64,000 nt of DNA from Lawsonibacter sp900766145 (GTDB lineage: Bacteria > Bacillota > Clostridia > Oscillospirales > Oscillospiraceae). The notes under the pieces are model-generated. The model did no database searches, was not told where the DNA came from, and saw only the letters and a program-made list of their open reading frames with translations. Of this stretch, positions 8,781 to 16,878 are shown piece after piece. The position numbers and the translations under genes are program-made. Numbering within the stretch: the stretch's first letter is position 1; each line of letters starts with the position of its first letter. Where the stretch lies: assembly GCF_030372275.1 (NCBI RefSeq), contig NZ_JAUDDJ010000012.1, one strand, 5' to 3'.

Positions 8781-9854
8781 ATGAAAATCGCGATTCTCGG
8801 ATCTGGTAACGGTGGTTGTGCGGCTGCGGCTGATTGGGCTCTGGCGGGACATCAAGTAAGACTGTTTGACTTTGAACAGTTTGATCAGAATATTGCGAAG
8901 ATCAATGCCCAGCAGGGAATTCATGCGGATGGTGATGTTTGCGGCTTTGCCAAACTGGACTATGCAGGGCACTCCATTCAGTATGCCATGGAAGGCGCTG
9001 ACATGATTCTGGCAGTTGGTCCTTCTTACAGCAGCAAGTCCTTTGCAGAGGCTGCAGCACCCTATGTAAAAGCGGATCAGATTTATATTACCTGCCCCGG
9101 TTCTTTTGGTGGTGCACTGATTACGAAGAAAGTATTTTCTGCCTATCCTGAAGCCTCTCAGGTATGCGTGGGCGAGACCTCCACGCTTCCCTATGCGGTC
9201 CGCGTGACTGAGCCTGGCGCCGTCAAGGTATTCCTGAAGCTGACCGGCGGCCTCTTCCTTTCCACGATCCCAAGCAAAAAGGTACATGAGGTCCTGGAAA
9301 AATTCAAAATGGTGTATCCGGCCACTTCTGCGGCAGAGAATGTATTCCAGACTATGCTGCAAAATTCCAATCCTGTGATCCATCCCGCGGTTACTCTGCT
9401 GAATGCAGGTTTGATCGAGCGTACCCACGGAGATTTCCTGTTCTATGAGGAGGGTGTGACCCCCAGCGTTGGGCACCTGATCGAGGCGGTTGACATTGAG
9501 CGTCTGGCTCTGGCTGAGAAACTGGGAGTGAAGGTCCTTTCTGATGTGAAACTGGGGGTTTTGCAGGGCTATATGACGGAAGACTCCTATGAGTACGGCT
9601 ATGCCAGCGCACCTGGATTCAAGGGAATTAAGGCGCAGAGTCAGCTGGATTACCGTTATCTCAATGAAGATGTGGGCTATGGCATGGTATTTATGGCTGA
9701 GCTGGCCAAGGAATTGGGAATGGCCACCCCGATGATGGATTCTGTTATCCACATTGCCTCTGCCGTTATGAAGCGTGATTACCGGAAAGAGGCGGTGAGA
9801 ACGCTGAGTAAGATCGGTTACACCGTGGATGATGTGGTAAATGAGCGGTATTAA
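8781..9854 (+). CDS. NAD/NADP-dependent octopine/nopaline (opine) dehydrogenase family protein
   Basis: A 357-residue oxidoreductase of the opine dehydrogenase family. The N-terminal Rossmann site is perfect (MKIAILGSGNGGCAAAADWALAG), and the second half (about 185-357) is the helical substrate domain with the family histidine in NPVIHPAVTLLN. Family members reversibly join or split an amino acid and a 2-oxo acid using NAD(P)H. Here a sigma-54 promoter and amino-acid-type activator, followed by a carrier and a racemase, point to breakdown of an imported N-(carboxyalkyl) amino acid rather than synthesis (inference). AGGAGG precedes the ATG by nine bases. The exact opine cannot be told from sequence. 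Confidence 0.9.
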   Translation: MKIAILGSGNGGCAAAADWALAGHQVRLFDFEQFDQNIAKINAQQGIHADGDVCGFAKLDYAGHSIQYAMEGADMILAVGPSYSSKSFAEAAAPYVKADQIYITCPGSFGGALITKKVFSAYPEASQVCVGETSTLPYAVRVTEPGAVKVFLKLTGGLFLSTIPSKKVHEVLEKFKMVYPATSAAENVFQTMLQNSNPVIHPAVTLLNAGLIERTHGDFLFYEEGVTPSVGHLIEAVDIERLALAEKLGVKVLSDVKLGVLQGYMTEDSYEYGYASAPGFKGIKAQSQLDYRYLNEDVGYGMVFMAELAKELGMATPMMDSVIHIASAVMKRDYRKEAVRTLSKIGYTVDDVVNERY

Positions 9855-10010
9855 GCACAGTTTTACCCGTAAGTAGAACGGGAAAACAGGTTGTTCCCGT
9901 TCAAAGGAAGCAGGGAGGAGGTGTCCGGCGGCATCTCTCCCCGCTTCACAAAATAGATCAGAGACAAAAGAAAGAAGGAAGGGAGCCGCATTTCGGCAAG
10001 GAGGTTACTT

Positions 10011-11420
10011 ATGCAAAAAGAATATCGACCGAGTCTTGCAGTCTCATTGATTATCCTCGTCTTTATGATTCTTTGTATGTCTGTGGGCGTCGGTGTTTTC
10101 CAAATTCCGATCCATATGGCATTGATTATCGTGGGCACCGTTTCTGTGGTTGTGCTGATGGTAAGCGGAGCTTCCTGGGACAGCATTACCAGCGCAATTG
10201 AACAGGGCGGAAAGCTTGCCTGGCCCCCGCTGCTGCTCCTCTATGTGATTGGTATGATGGTGGGTATCTGGGTAGCCAGTGGAACGGTACCCTTCATTAT
10301 TTACTGGGGACTGAAGCTGATTAACCCCTCCTTTTTCCTGCTAACTGTTGTTATTATTTCTGCTATTGTATCCATTGCCACAGGCAGCTCCTGGTCTACG
10401 GCGGGAACGGTCGGCGTAGCCATGATGGGCGTAGGTGCTGGGTTGGATATTAACCCGGCGATGACGGCGGGCGCGATTATCTCTGGCGCATATATGGGAG
10501 ATAAAATGTCTCCTCTCTCGGATACCACCAACCTGGCACCTGCTGTGGCCGAGGCTGATTTGTTCGACCACATTAAAGCCATGGTTTATACCACTACCCC
10601 AGGTTTTATTATTACGCTGATTTTCTTCACCGTTCTGGGATTGAATCACAGCGGAGAAGTAGATTCTGCAGTGCTGAATGAAATGCTGTCGGCACTGGAA
10701 AATAACTTTAACCTCAATCCTATTACGATCCTTCCCGCCATTATTATTCTGGTATTTTCCATTAAGAAAGTTCCTTCTTTGATTACTCTGGTGGTGGCGA
10801 CTCTGACGGGCGCCATCATTGCGATGGTTCTTCAGGGCGCTGACATTCTCTCTATCATTAAGATTATGGATTCTGGTTATGTTTCTGAGACCGGGATGGA
10901 GGACATTGACGTGCTGCTTACCCGCGGCGGTTTCCAGAGCATGAACTGGACAGCCAGTCTCGCTATGCTGGGCATCACCCTGGGCGCTATTTTGGAGAAG
11001 AACGGCGTTCTGGGAACCCTTCTCAACCAGATTCTCAAGCGTACCTCCTCTGTGGGCGGATTGGTGACGGCCACAATTCTGGGAACTATCTCCCTGAATA
11101 TCATCACGGCCAGCCAGTATACCAGTATCGTCATCGGCGGCAGAATGTTTATTCCCGGATTTAAAAAGTTTAATATGCTGCCTCAGACCCTGTCCCGCTC
11201 CCTGGAGGATTCCGGTACTATTACATCCCCGCTGGTACCCTGGAACACCTGCGCCGCTTATATGACGGGCGCGCTGGGTGTGGCTACGGTGGAATATATG
11301 CCGTACGCGATTTTCTGTTGGGTCGTTCCCATTATTTCGATTACCTTTGCTTGGCTGAATAAGTTCCAATGGAAGACCGGAGATATTCCCAGCAAAAGAG
11401 TCTACGACACGCAGGAATAA
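10011..11420 (+). CDS. NhaC-family Na+/H+ antiporter-like carrier
   Basis: A 469-residue polytopic membrane protein with about eleven hydrophobic helices. It has the NhaC family features GSSWSTAGTVGVAMMGVG, SGAYMGDKMSPLSDTTNLAP and a late PLVPWNTCAAYM block. Formally a sodium/proton or sodium/substrate exchanger of the ion transporter superfamily. AAGGAGG lies eight bases before the ATG. Lying between an opine dehydrogenase and a racemase in a sigma-54-controlled transcript, it probably brings in the organic substrate with Na+ or exchanges it for a product; NhaC members encoded beside amino acid catabolic genes are known. The gap of 156 bp to the previous gene holds only a weak hairpin (AACGGGAA ... 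TTCCCGTT). Confidence 0.9.
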   Translation: MQKEYRPSLAVSLIILVFMILCMSVGVGVFQIPIHMALIIVGTVSVVVLMVSGASWDSITSAIEQGGKLAWPPLLLLYVIGMMVGIWVASGTVPFIIYWGLKLINPSFFLLTVVIISAIVSIATGSSWSTAGTVGVAMMGVGAGLDINPAMTAGAIISGAYMGDKMSPLSDTTNLAPAVAEADLFDHIKAMVYTTTPGFIITLIFFTVLGLNHSGEVDSAVLNEMLSALENNFNLNPITILPAIIILVFSIKKVPSLITLVVATLTGAIIAMVLQGADILSIIKIMDSGYVSETGMEDIDVLLTRGGFQSMNWTASLAMLGITLGAILEKNGVLGTLLNQILKRTSSVGGLVTATILGTISLNIITASQYTSIVIGGRMFIPGFKKFNMLPQTLSRSLEDSGTITSPLVPWNTCAAYMTGALGVATVEYMPYAIFCWVVPIISITFAWLNKFQWKTGDIPSKRVYDTQE

Positions 11421-11456
11421 CTGCTCCGTACAAAACGATAGGTTGGGGGGAAAACA

Positions 11457-12182
11457 ATGAGTTCGAAACCCAAGATTGCCATTTTGTGCTGGGAACGTGG
11501 TACGGTTCCGGCGGGGTTGATGCAGATGGAAGAACAATTAGGTAACAGTACCAACCTAAAGACCTATCCATTTCCCGTTAAGCTGGTAGAAATCAAGGGC
11601 GCCAATGTGGAAACCGTGATTACACATCCAAGCGCTGAAGTGTTGGAGCGGATGATTGCCGTATCAAAGCGCTTGATTGAAGAGGATGGAATCCAAGCCA
11701 TTTCTACCAGCTGTGGATTCAACGCGATCTTCCAGGAAAAACTCTCCTCGGCGTTAAGTGTCCCCGTGTTTACCTCTGCACTCCTTCAAGTCCCGTTTGT
11801 GCGCCAGATTGTTGGAGCCAATCGAGGGATCGGCATTATTACGGCCAATAAAAGCGCCCTGTCCACTCAGCACCTTACGGCCTGTGGGATTACCCAAGCG
11901 ATGAAGGTTTTCATATTTGGGTTGGAAGAGGCAAAGGAGTGGGGGAAGATTTTTGAACAGCCGGATGTTCCCTTCGACATTGACGCCGTGGGGAGAGAAA
12001 TCGTAGGTGTGGCAGAGCAAGCCCTGCTGGACCGCCCTGAAATTGGCGCATTTGTTCTGGAATGTACAGATTTGCCGCCTTATGCAGAGCGCATCCGCAG
12101 CAAATTAAAGTTGCCCGTTTTTGACTTCTGTTCTATGATGGAACTGATAGCTGCTGCGGTTGGAGAAAGAAGCTTATACTAA
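11457..12182 (+). CDS. Aspartate/glutamate/hydantoin racemase superfamily protein
   Basis: A 241-residue cofactor-independent racemase-like protein. Both catalytic cysteines are visible: STSCGFNAIFQ near residue 84 and LECTDLPPYAERI near residue 200, at the spacing of the Asp/Glu racemase family. It lies 36 bp behind the carrier and has a GGGGGG ribosome site. In this locus it would interconvert the D- and L-forms of the amino acid freed from the opine, since opine dehydrogenases often act on one stereoisomer (inference). A role as a maleate isomerase or hydantoin racemase is possible from sequence alone. Confidence 0.82.
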   Translation: MSSKPKIAILCWERGTVPAGLMQMEEQLGNSTNLKTYPFPVKLVEIKGANVETVITHPSAEVLERMIAVSKRLIEEDGIQAISTSCGFNAIFQEKLSSALSVPVFTSALLQVPFVRQIVGANRGIGIITANKSALSTQHLTACGITQAMKVFIFGLEEAKEWGKIFEQPDVPFDIDAVGREIVGVAEQALLDRPEIGAFVLECTDLPPYAERIRSKLKLPVFDFCSMMELIAAAVGERSLY

Positions 12183-12228
12183 CCTGCGGCGGCAGAGCAA
12201 CAGGAACATACTCACAACCTTTCTTTCA

Positions 12229-12269
12229 GAGAAGCACCCTGGAGGTACCTTGCCTTCAGGGTGTTTCTC
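12229..12269 (+). terminator. Hairpin after the racemase gene
   Basis: A stem of GAGAAGCACCCTG with CAGGGTGTTTCTC (one G-T pair) lies 47 bp past the racemase stop and 40 bp before the MATE gene. No clear U-run follows, so it could be a weak terminator or processing site that separates expression of the MATE gene. Confidence 0.5.
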
Positions 12270-12307
12270 CAACCAGCGGCTGCGATAGGGTAGGGAGGAG
12301 ACGAACT

Positions 12308-13714
12308 ATGCAACTGCGGGAGAATAGCAGAAAGCTGCGGCAGACGCAGACCTACACACTTTTATCATTGGCTGGGCCGGCCATTTTAGAGCAGCTTCTG
12401 TTGACCGCTGCTACCTATGTGGATACGGCTATGATCGGGACACTGGGTGCCACAGCTACCGCTGCGGTAGCCGTGAATTCATCTACAATATTCCTGATTA
12501 CCGGTTTATTGGTCGCTGTGGGAGTAGGATATTCCGTGCAGGTAGCCCACAGCTTGGGGAGGGGGGACACAGCGTATGCGGCCGCAGTCTCACGGCAAGC
12601 GCTTGTTGGTGCCCTGGTAATTGGGGCGGTATTTATGGCTCTTCTTGGAGGACTGTCCGCTCAGATTCCCAAGTGGTTAGGTGCAGAGGATAGTATTTTA
12701 AATGACGCGGGGAAATATTTGCTGTACTATTCCATGGGGTTGCCTCTGCAAACATGTCTGGCAGTATTTTCTGCCGTGTTACGGTGTGCCGGAGATACAA
12801 AAACACCGCTGCTATTTAATGCGGGAGCAAATCTAATCAATGTAATTCTCAATTTTCTTTTTATATTTTCTGCCCGGGAAATTACCATATGGGGCGAGAA
12901 GATCCACGTTTGGGGAGCTGGGTTGGGCGTAGCTGGTGCAGCCATGGGAACTGCATTATCAGCAGGGATCATGGGACTTTCCCTGGTGTTGATCATATTT
13001 ATAAAGAAGAGCCCCATTCAGCTGTGCCTAGGAGAGAGCTTCTATCCGGATAGACGGATCATACGCCGAGCAGTAGCCTTGGGCTTGCCGGTTATTTTAG
13101 AGCGAATCACGTTAAGTGCCGGACAGCTTATCATGACTCGTCTGGTGACGTCATTGGGAAATCTGGCGCTGGCAGCCAATCATGTGGCGGTTACGGCGGA
13201 AGGGATCAGTTATCTTCCGGCACAAGGAATTTCTTTTGCATCTACCGCTCTGGTAGGACAGGCGGTAGGGGGGAGAGATCCGGAACGGGCCCGGAAGTAT
13301 TCGAATATCTCTGGAGTGGTAGGAGTTATTGCAGGCGGTGTGGGCGGATTGCTTCTGTTTTGTTTTGCACGGCCTTTGTCCGGAGTATTTACGCCAGACC
13401 CTCAGGTGATGGCACTGGCAGCTGATATGCTGCGTATTGTAGCGATTTCTGAGCCCTTTTTTGGGTTGTCTATTGTCCTGTCTGGCGTGTTGCGAGGGAC
13501 TGGAGACAGCCGTTCCCCGTTTTTTATTGTCTTGCTGGGTATGTGGGGGGTGCGAATCCTGATGGCACCTGCTCTGCTATATGCGGCGGGACTGGGGCTG
13601 AGCGCAGTTTGGATCGCTATGGTGGCGGATTTGACTGTCAGAGGTATTCTCTGTGGAGTGAAAGTCAAACGACTGGATTATTCTTTCGTATGTAACACTC
13701 GTGATATGCCATGA
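12308..13714 (+). CDS. MATE family multidrug/metabolite exporter
   Basis: A 468-residue membrane protein with twelve predicted helices in two homologous halves, as in DinF/NorM-type MATE transporters. Typical signatures are LAGPAILEQLLLTAATYVDT at the start, VFSAVLRCAGDTKTPL in the first half and VLSGVLRGTGDSRSPF in the second, the paired RGTGDT-type motifs. Such proteins expel cationic drugs or metabolites using Na+ or H+. GGGAGGAG precedes the ATG. It follows the opine operon by 125 bp on the same strand and may be co-expressed, but the intervening hairpin leaves that open. Confidence 0.9.
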   Translation: MQLRENSRKLRQTQTYTLLSLAGPAILEQLLLTAATYVDTAMIGTLGATATAAVAVNSSTIFLITGLLVAVGVGYSVQVAHSLGRGDTAYAAAVSRQALVGALVIGAVFMALLGGLSAQIPKWLGAEDSILNDAGKYLLYYSMGLPLQTCLAVFSAVLRCAGDTKTPLLFNAGANLINVILNFLFIFSAREITIWGEKIHVWGAGLGVAGAAMGTALSAGIMGLSLVLIIFIKKSPIQLCLGESFYPDRRIIRRAVALGLPVILERITLSAGQLIMTRLVTSLGNLALAANHVAVTAEGISYLPAQGISFASTALVGQAVGGRDPERARKYSNISGVVGVIAGGVGGLLLFCFARPLSGVFTPDPQVMALAADMLRIVAISEPFFGLSIVLSGVLRGTGDSRSPFFIVLLGMWGVRILMAPALLYAAGLGLSAVWIAMVADLTVRGILCGVKVKRLDYSFVCNTRDMP

Positions 13715-13773
13715 CAGAAGAAAGGCTTGGTTAAGACCCAGACTGTTTTTGAATTTAACTCCTACAATATAAG

Positions 13774-13818
13774 CACCACAAAATCGCCATTTCATATGGA
13801 AATGGCGGTTTTGTGGTG
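13774..13818. terminator. Terminator after the MATE gene
   Basis: A nearly perfect 20-bp stem (CACCACAAAATCGCC and complement) with a four-base ATAT loop. Only a short T-rich stretch follows on the + strand. Confidence 0.75.
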
Positions 13819-13963
13819 TCTTCTGTGGTCAGAAGCGTTCCTCAACCTTTGACAGTCCTTCTTGCTAGCAGGGTGGGGGAGCGTTTTTCGTGTTTTTAGC
13901 CGCCTACATTATATCGCTGAGTCTAGAACTACAAGTCATTAAGAGATATTGCGCTTCTGGAGG

Positions 13964-14017
13964 TTAAGAAATCTTAAGAGAGCATTCATAAATTTTCTTG
14001 GTTTTTTATGGTAGTAT
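13964..14017 (+). promoter_or_regulatory. ABC transporter promoter with tandem TTAAGA operator
   Basis: Two TTAAGA boxes (13964 and 13974, 10-bp period) are followed by a -10 TAGTAT at 14012-14017 with no good -35, the look of an activator-dependent promoter. A third TTAAGA sits at 13939. The second box begins 38 bp before the -10, exactly as at 20268/20306. PhoB/OmpR-type response regulators bind such direct repeats; none is encoded in this window. The remaining 13820-14120 intergenic DNA shows nothing else. Confidence 0.65.
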
Positions 14018-14120
14018 CACTTTAACCTGCATAAGAAATATGCTGACAATTCATGGATCACTAAAATAAAGTTAGCATTTTGTTGTCATTAATTTTAAAT
14101 ACAATAAAGGCGGCGATGAC

Positions 14121-15032
14121 ATGGAATATATTTTGCAAACAGATAATCTGTCAAAAGTCTACGGAACAAAAACGGTTCTTGATCATGTGAGCATTCATGT
14201 GCCGAGAAAGTCGATCTATGGTTTGGTGGGAAAAAACGGAGCCGGAAAGACCACACTGATGCGTATTATCTGTGGCTTAACGCAGCAAAGTGAAGGCGGC
14301 TATACCTTGTTGGGAAAGTCAAATGATGCTGAAGTACGGAAACATATGGGGATGCTGATTGAAAAGCCGGGCATCTACGAGCATATGACAGCTTTGGAAA
14401 ATTTGCGCTATTTTTCGCTTCTGTTTGGCATCCAGTCCCAAGATCACCATAGGATGCTGGAAATGTTTGGATTGCAAAATGCGGGAAAAAAGAAAGCCCG
14501 CCAATTTTCCCTGGGAATGAAACAGCGATTGGGCATTGCAATTTCACTGCTGGGAAATCCCGATTTTCTCATTCTGGATGAGCCGATCAATGGCCTGGAC
14601 CCGGAAGGGGTCTATGAGATACGTAAAATGCTGGAGACATTAAATCGTGAACATGGTACCACCATCATGATTGCCAGCCATATTTTAAGCGAGCTATATA
14701 AGCTGGCGACGGATTACGCGATTATTGACGGCGGATGCCTGATTGACGAGTTCAGCAAGGAAACGCTGGAACGTGCATGCAGCAGCGGCGTCCAGGTTAC
14801 GGTTGAACCGGAATACTTGCAGGATGCAAAAACGCTCATTGCCGCCCGGTATCCGGATGTCAAATGTGAAGTTCTGTCCAATCAAAGCCTGCGTTTGGAA
14901 GAGAAAATCAGTCCGGCGGACCTGAGCCAATTCCTGGTGGAAAACAAAGTGCGTGTATGTGGTTTGGGGACAAACGAGGAAGACATTGAGAAATTTTTTG
15001 TGGAAAAACTCTCGGGAGGGAGAGCGGTATAA
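14121..15032 (+). CDS. ABC transporter ATP-binding protein, lantibiotic/bacitracin-export type
   Basis: A 303-residue nucleotide-binding subunit. The Walker A motif GKNGAGKTT is near residue 42, the signature FSLGMKQRLG near 130, Walker B FLILDEP near 152, and a switch histidine in IASHILSE near 184. About 85 residues beyond the core domain are typical of BcrA-type subunits that work with small permeases. AAAGGCGG precedes the ATG. It is coupled to the permease gene that follows. Role: export of, or self-protection against, a peptide or envelope-active compound (inference from family). Confidence 0.9.
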   Translation: MEYILQTDNLSKVYGTKTVLDHVSIHVPRKSIYGLVGKNGAGKTTLMRIICGLTQQSEGGYTLLGKSNDAEVRKHMGMLIEKPGIYEHMTALENLRYFSLLFGIQSQDHHRMLEMFGLQNAGKKKARQFSLGMKQRLGIAISLLGNPDFLILDEPINGLDPEGVYEIRKMLETLNREHGTTIMIASHILSELYKLATDYAIIDGGCLIDEFSKETLERACSSGVQVTVEPEYLQDAKTLIAARYPDVKCEVLSNQSLRLEEKISPADLSQFLVENKVRVCGLGTNEEDIEKFFVEKLSGGRAV

Positions 15033-15769
15033 AAAATCTAATTCGTGGACATATTTATCAGCTTAGAAAAGATAATTTCTTTTTTGGCTGCCTTGCTCTG
15101 AGTTGTGTTCTCCTGGCCGCATCGATCCGGCTTTCCTTTTCTCTGGCATCTGCATTAAACCCTGTTACAGGGATCGAGGGTCTATTTAGTACATTTTTGA
15201 GCGGTGATACCATCCTTTATATCTTCATGTTGCTGACAGCGAATACAGTGGCAGAAACTTATCGCTCCGGTGTGATGAAGAATATGATCGGGCGGGGGAT
15301 CGGGAAGAAACAATACTATTTCTCCATCGTGTTTGCAGTATCCGCTGCCTATGTATTGGTCATGCTGATCGGCGGCATCATTATGGCAGTTCTTGCAGCC
15401 GGTAAATTTGGTATGGGGGCAATTTCTTATCCTGGTTATTATGCTCTTTCCGTAATAGCACGCATTCTTTTTGTAATGGCGCACATCAGCTTTGCACTTA
15501 CAATGACGCTCTACACCAGGAATGCAATTACAGGCGTTGTTTTCGGCCTTGCGATTCCCAATATTCCGAAAATTCTGGAAATGGGTTTGGGATTTCTGAG
15601 AATCCATATTGATCTGGATTTTATCAAAATCTCTACACATATGCCGTCTGTTTATGGAGCATCCAATGATTTGTCGTCATTCTTACCCTGCTTTGTTGTG
15701 TTAGCTGGTTATCTTATTTTGTCTATTGTTATTGGTTTTTGGCTTTTGAAGCATCAGGATATCAAGTGA
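15029..15769 (+). CDS. ABC-2-type permease, probable non-standard ATA start
   Basis: A small permease of about 246 residues with six hydrophobic helices (LALSCVLLAASI, TILYIFMLLTAN, IVFAVSAAYVLVMLIGG and others). The open frame continues upstream of the first ordinary start (TTG at 15197). The upstream part encodes KNLIRGHIYQLRKDNFFF, exactly what is expected at the N-terminus of BcrB-like permeases. The only codon in the right place is ATA at 15029, eight bases after GGGAGGG and overlapping the ATPase stop as ATAA. An ancestral ATGA overlap changed by one G-to-A would explain both the TAA stop and the lost ATG. With the TTG start the first helix would be missing. Confidence 0.7.
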   Translation: MKNLIRGHIYQLRKDNFFFGCLALSCVLLAASIRLSFSLASALNPVTGIEGLFSTFLSGDTILYIFMLLTANTVAETYRSGVMKNMIGRGIGKKQYYFSIVFAVSAAYVLVMLIGGIIMAVLAAGKFGMGAISYPGYYALSVIARILFVMAHISFALTMTLYTRNAITGVVFGLAIPNIPKILEMGLGFLRIHIDLDFIKISTHMPSVYGASNDLSSFLPCFVVLAGYLILSIVIGFWLLKHQDIK

Positions 15770-15821
15770 TTTACCATGGAATGTCGGTATACCACTCACA
15801 CAGGTGAGTTGGTCCAACATC

Positions 15822-15870
15822 AAAAAGGAATTGCTCCCGCAGATTTCTCTGCGGGAGCAATTCCTTTTTT
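15822..15870. terminator. Bidirectional terminator
   Basis: A perfect hairpin (AAAAAGGAATTGCTCCCGCAG and complement around TTTC) with A and T runs. It separates the convergent ABC permease and MerR-family genes. Confidence 0.9.
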
Positions 15871-15898
15871 ACGGAGATATAACAATAGCGAAAAGAGA

Positions 15899-16687
15899 TT
15901 ATTCTTGGTCAGGATTGATAGGAGAGAGGATTCTGACCTCCAAACCTGTGACATAGTTTTCTGGATGTCCCTCAGAAAACTGATCGATGATATTCAGCGT
16001 TACCACACAGCTGTCCAGTACCAAGCCCCGGCTTTCCCCCTCCTGATAGAGGCGGCCAATGCTGTCACGGATGGTGGTGTAGGGGCCGTAGTGATAGCCG
16101 CAGAGGTAGTTGCCCCCTGGAATCTGGTCTGCGGCAGCCTGGGTTTCCGCCAGCAGCTTATCTGCGCCGCTGTCTCCAAACAGATAGGCGCCGAACCATT
16201 TCCGATCTGCCGTGTAGAAGCCTACCGTGGGGTAGAAGTAGAAGGGTTCGTACGTGAACAGATCGATCTCCTCACCGATATGCAGAAACTGGCGGTCGGG
16301 GTAGACCTTGCAGCGAAAGCTGTTCTCTTTGGCGTCCCGGGTCTCCTCCTGGATAAAGCGGATCTTTTTTTGAATGATGTCCACGGTGGTCAGCAACTCC
16401 TGACACCGCCGCTGAAGAATGTCCGCCTGGGCGGCCATGGAGTCCATATTTTTGCTCACGTCGCCGCTGGCAACAAAGTCCGCTGCCTGCTCCAGGGAGT
16501 AGCCCAGCTTGCGCAGATAGCGAATGGTGGCCAGCAGATAGACCTGGTCAAAATGATAGTAGCGCCGTCCGTTGGTTTGGTTGCGCAGGGCGGGCACCAG
16601 CAGCCCGCGGGCGTCATAGTAGCGCAGCAGCTGTACGTCCATACCAAAGATCTTGGCCAGCTCGCCGATGGTGAGATATTCCTTCAT
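15899..16687 (-). CDS. MerR-family regulator with effector-binding domain
   Basis: A 262-residue regulator. The MerR winged helix fills residues 1-75 (YLTIGELAKIFGMDVQLLRYYDARGLL), followed by a dimer helix and a roughly 150-residue C-terminal domain with the tyrosine-rich beta pattern of GyrI-like effector domains. The open frame extends eleven residues further, but the ATG at 16687 has an AAGGAGA site and begins at the conserved MKEYLTIGELA. It is divergent from the amidohydrolase/adenine deaminase operon, whose promoter carries a MerR-type operator in its spacer. It likely activates that operon when it binds a purine or other small ligand (inference). Confidence 0.88.
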   Translation of the reverse strand: MKEYLTIGELAKIFGMDVQLLRYYDARGLLVPALRNQTNGRRYYHFDQVYLLATIRYLRKLGYSLEQAADFVASGDVSKNMDSMAAQADILQRRCQELLTTVDIIQKKIRFIQEETRDAKENSFRCKVYPDRQFLHIGEEIDLFTYEPFYFYPTVGFYTADRKWFGAYLFGDSGADKLLAETQAAADQIPGGNYLCGYHYGPYTTIRDSIGRLYQEGESRGLVLDSCVVTLNIIDQFSEGHPENYVTGLEVRILSPINPDQE

Positions 16688-16784
16688 ACTGGTTCTCCTT
16701 GCCGCTGCGGTGGATGCCACGGCGGGTATTTTTTATAAAAAATAGGTTGGGCTCTATCCGTTCCAACAAAATTTATTTTGGGGC

Positions 16785-16815
16785 TTGATCCTATAATCGT
16801 TATAGGTTTTATACT
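16785..16815 (+). promoter_or_regulatory. MerR-type promoter with operator in a 19-bp spacer
   Basis: The -35 TTGATC (16785-16790) and -10 TATACT (16810-16815) are 19 bp apart. The perfect palindrome CCTATAATCGTTATAGG (16790-16806) sits between them. An over-long 19-20 bp spacer filled by a dyad is the hallmark of promoters that MerR proteins untwist, and the divergent gene encodes such a protein. Confidence 0.85.
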
Positions 16816-16878
16816 GATTGTAACACAGGCATCAGGAGCCGCGCAAGGAAAAGTGTGAGATGAAAAAGGAGGAACCGT

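Noticed and set aside
8622..9752. Long - strand open frame (376 codons) opposite the opine dehydrogenase
   Set aside because: It is the complement of a gene with clear Rossmann motif, ribosome site and promoter; its own product has no family features.
15197..15769. TTG start for the ABC permease
   Set aside because: It would discard the conserved N-terminus and first helix; the ATA at 15029 has a ribosome site.
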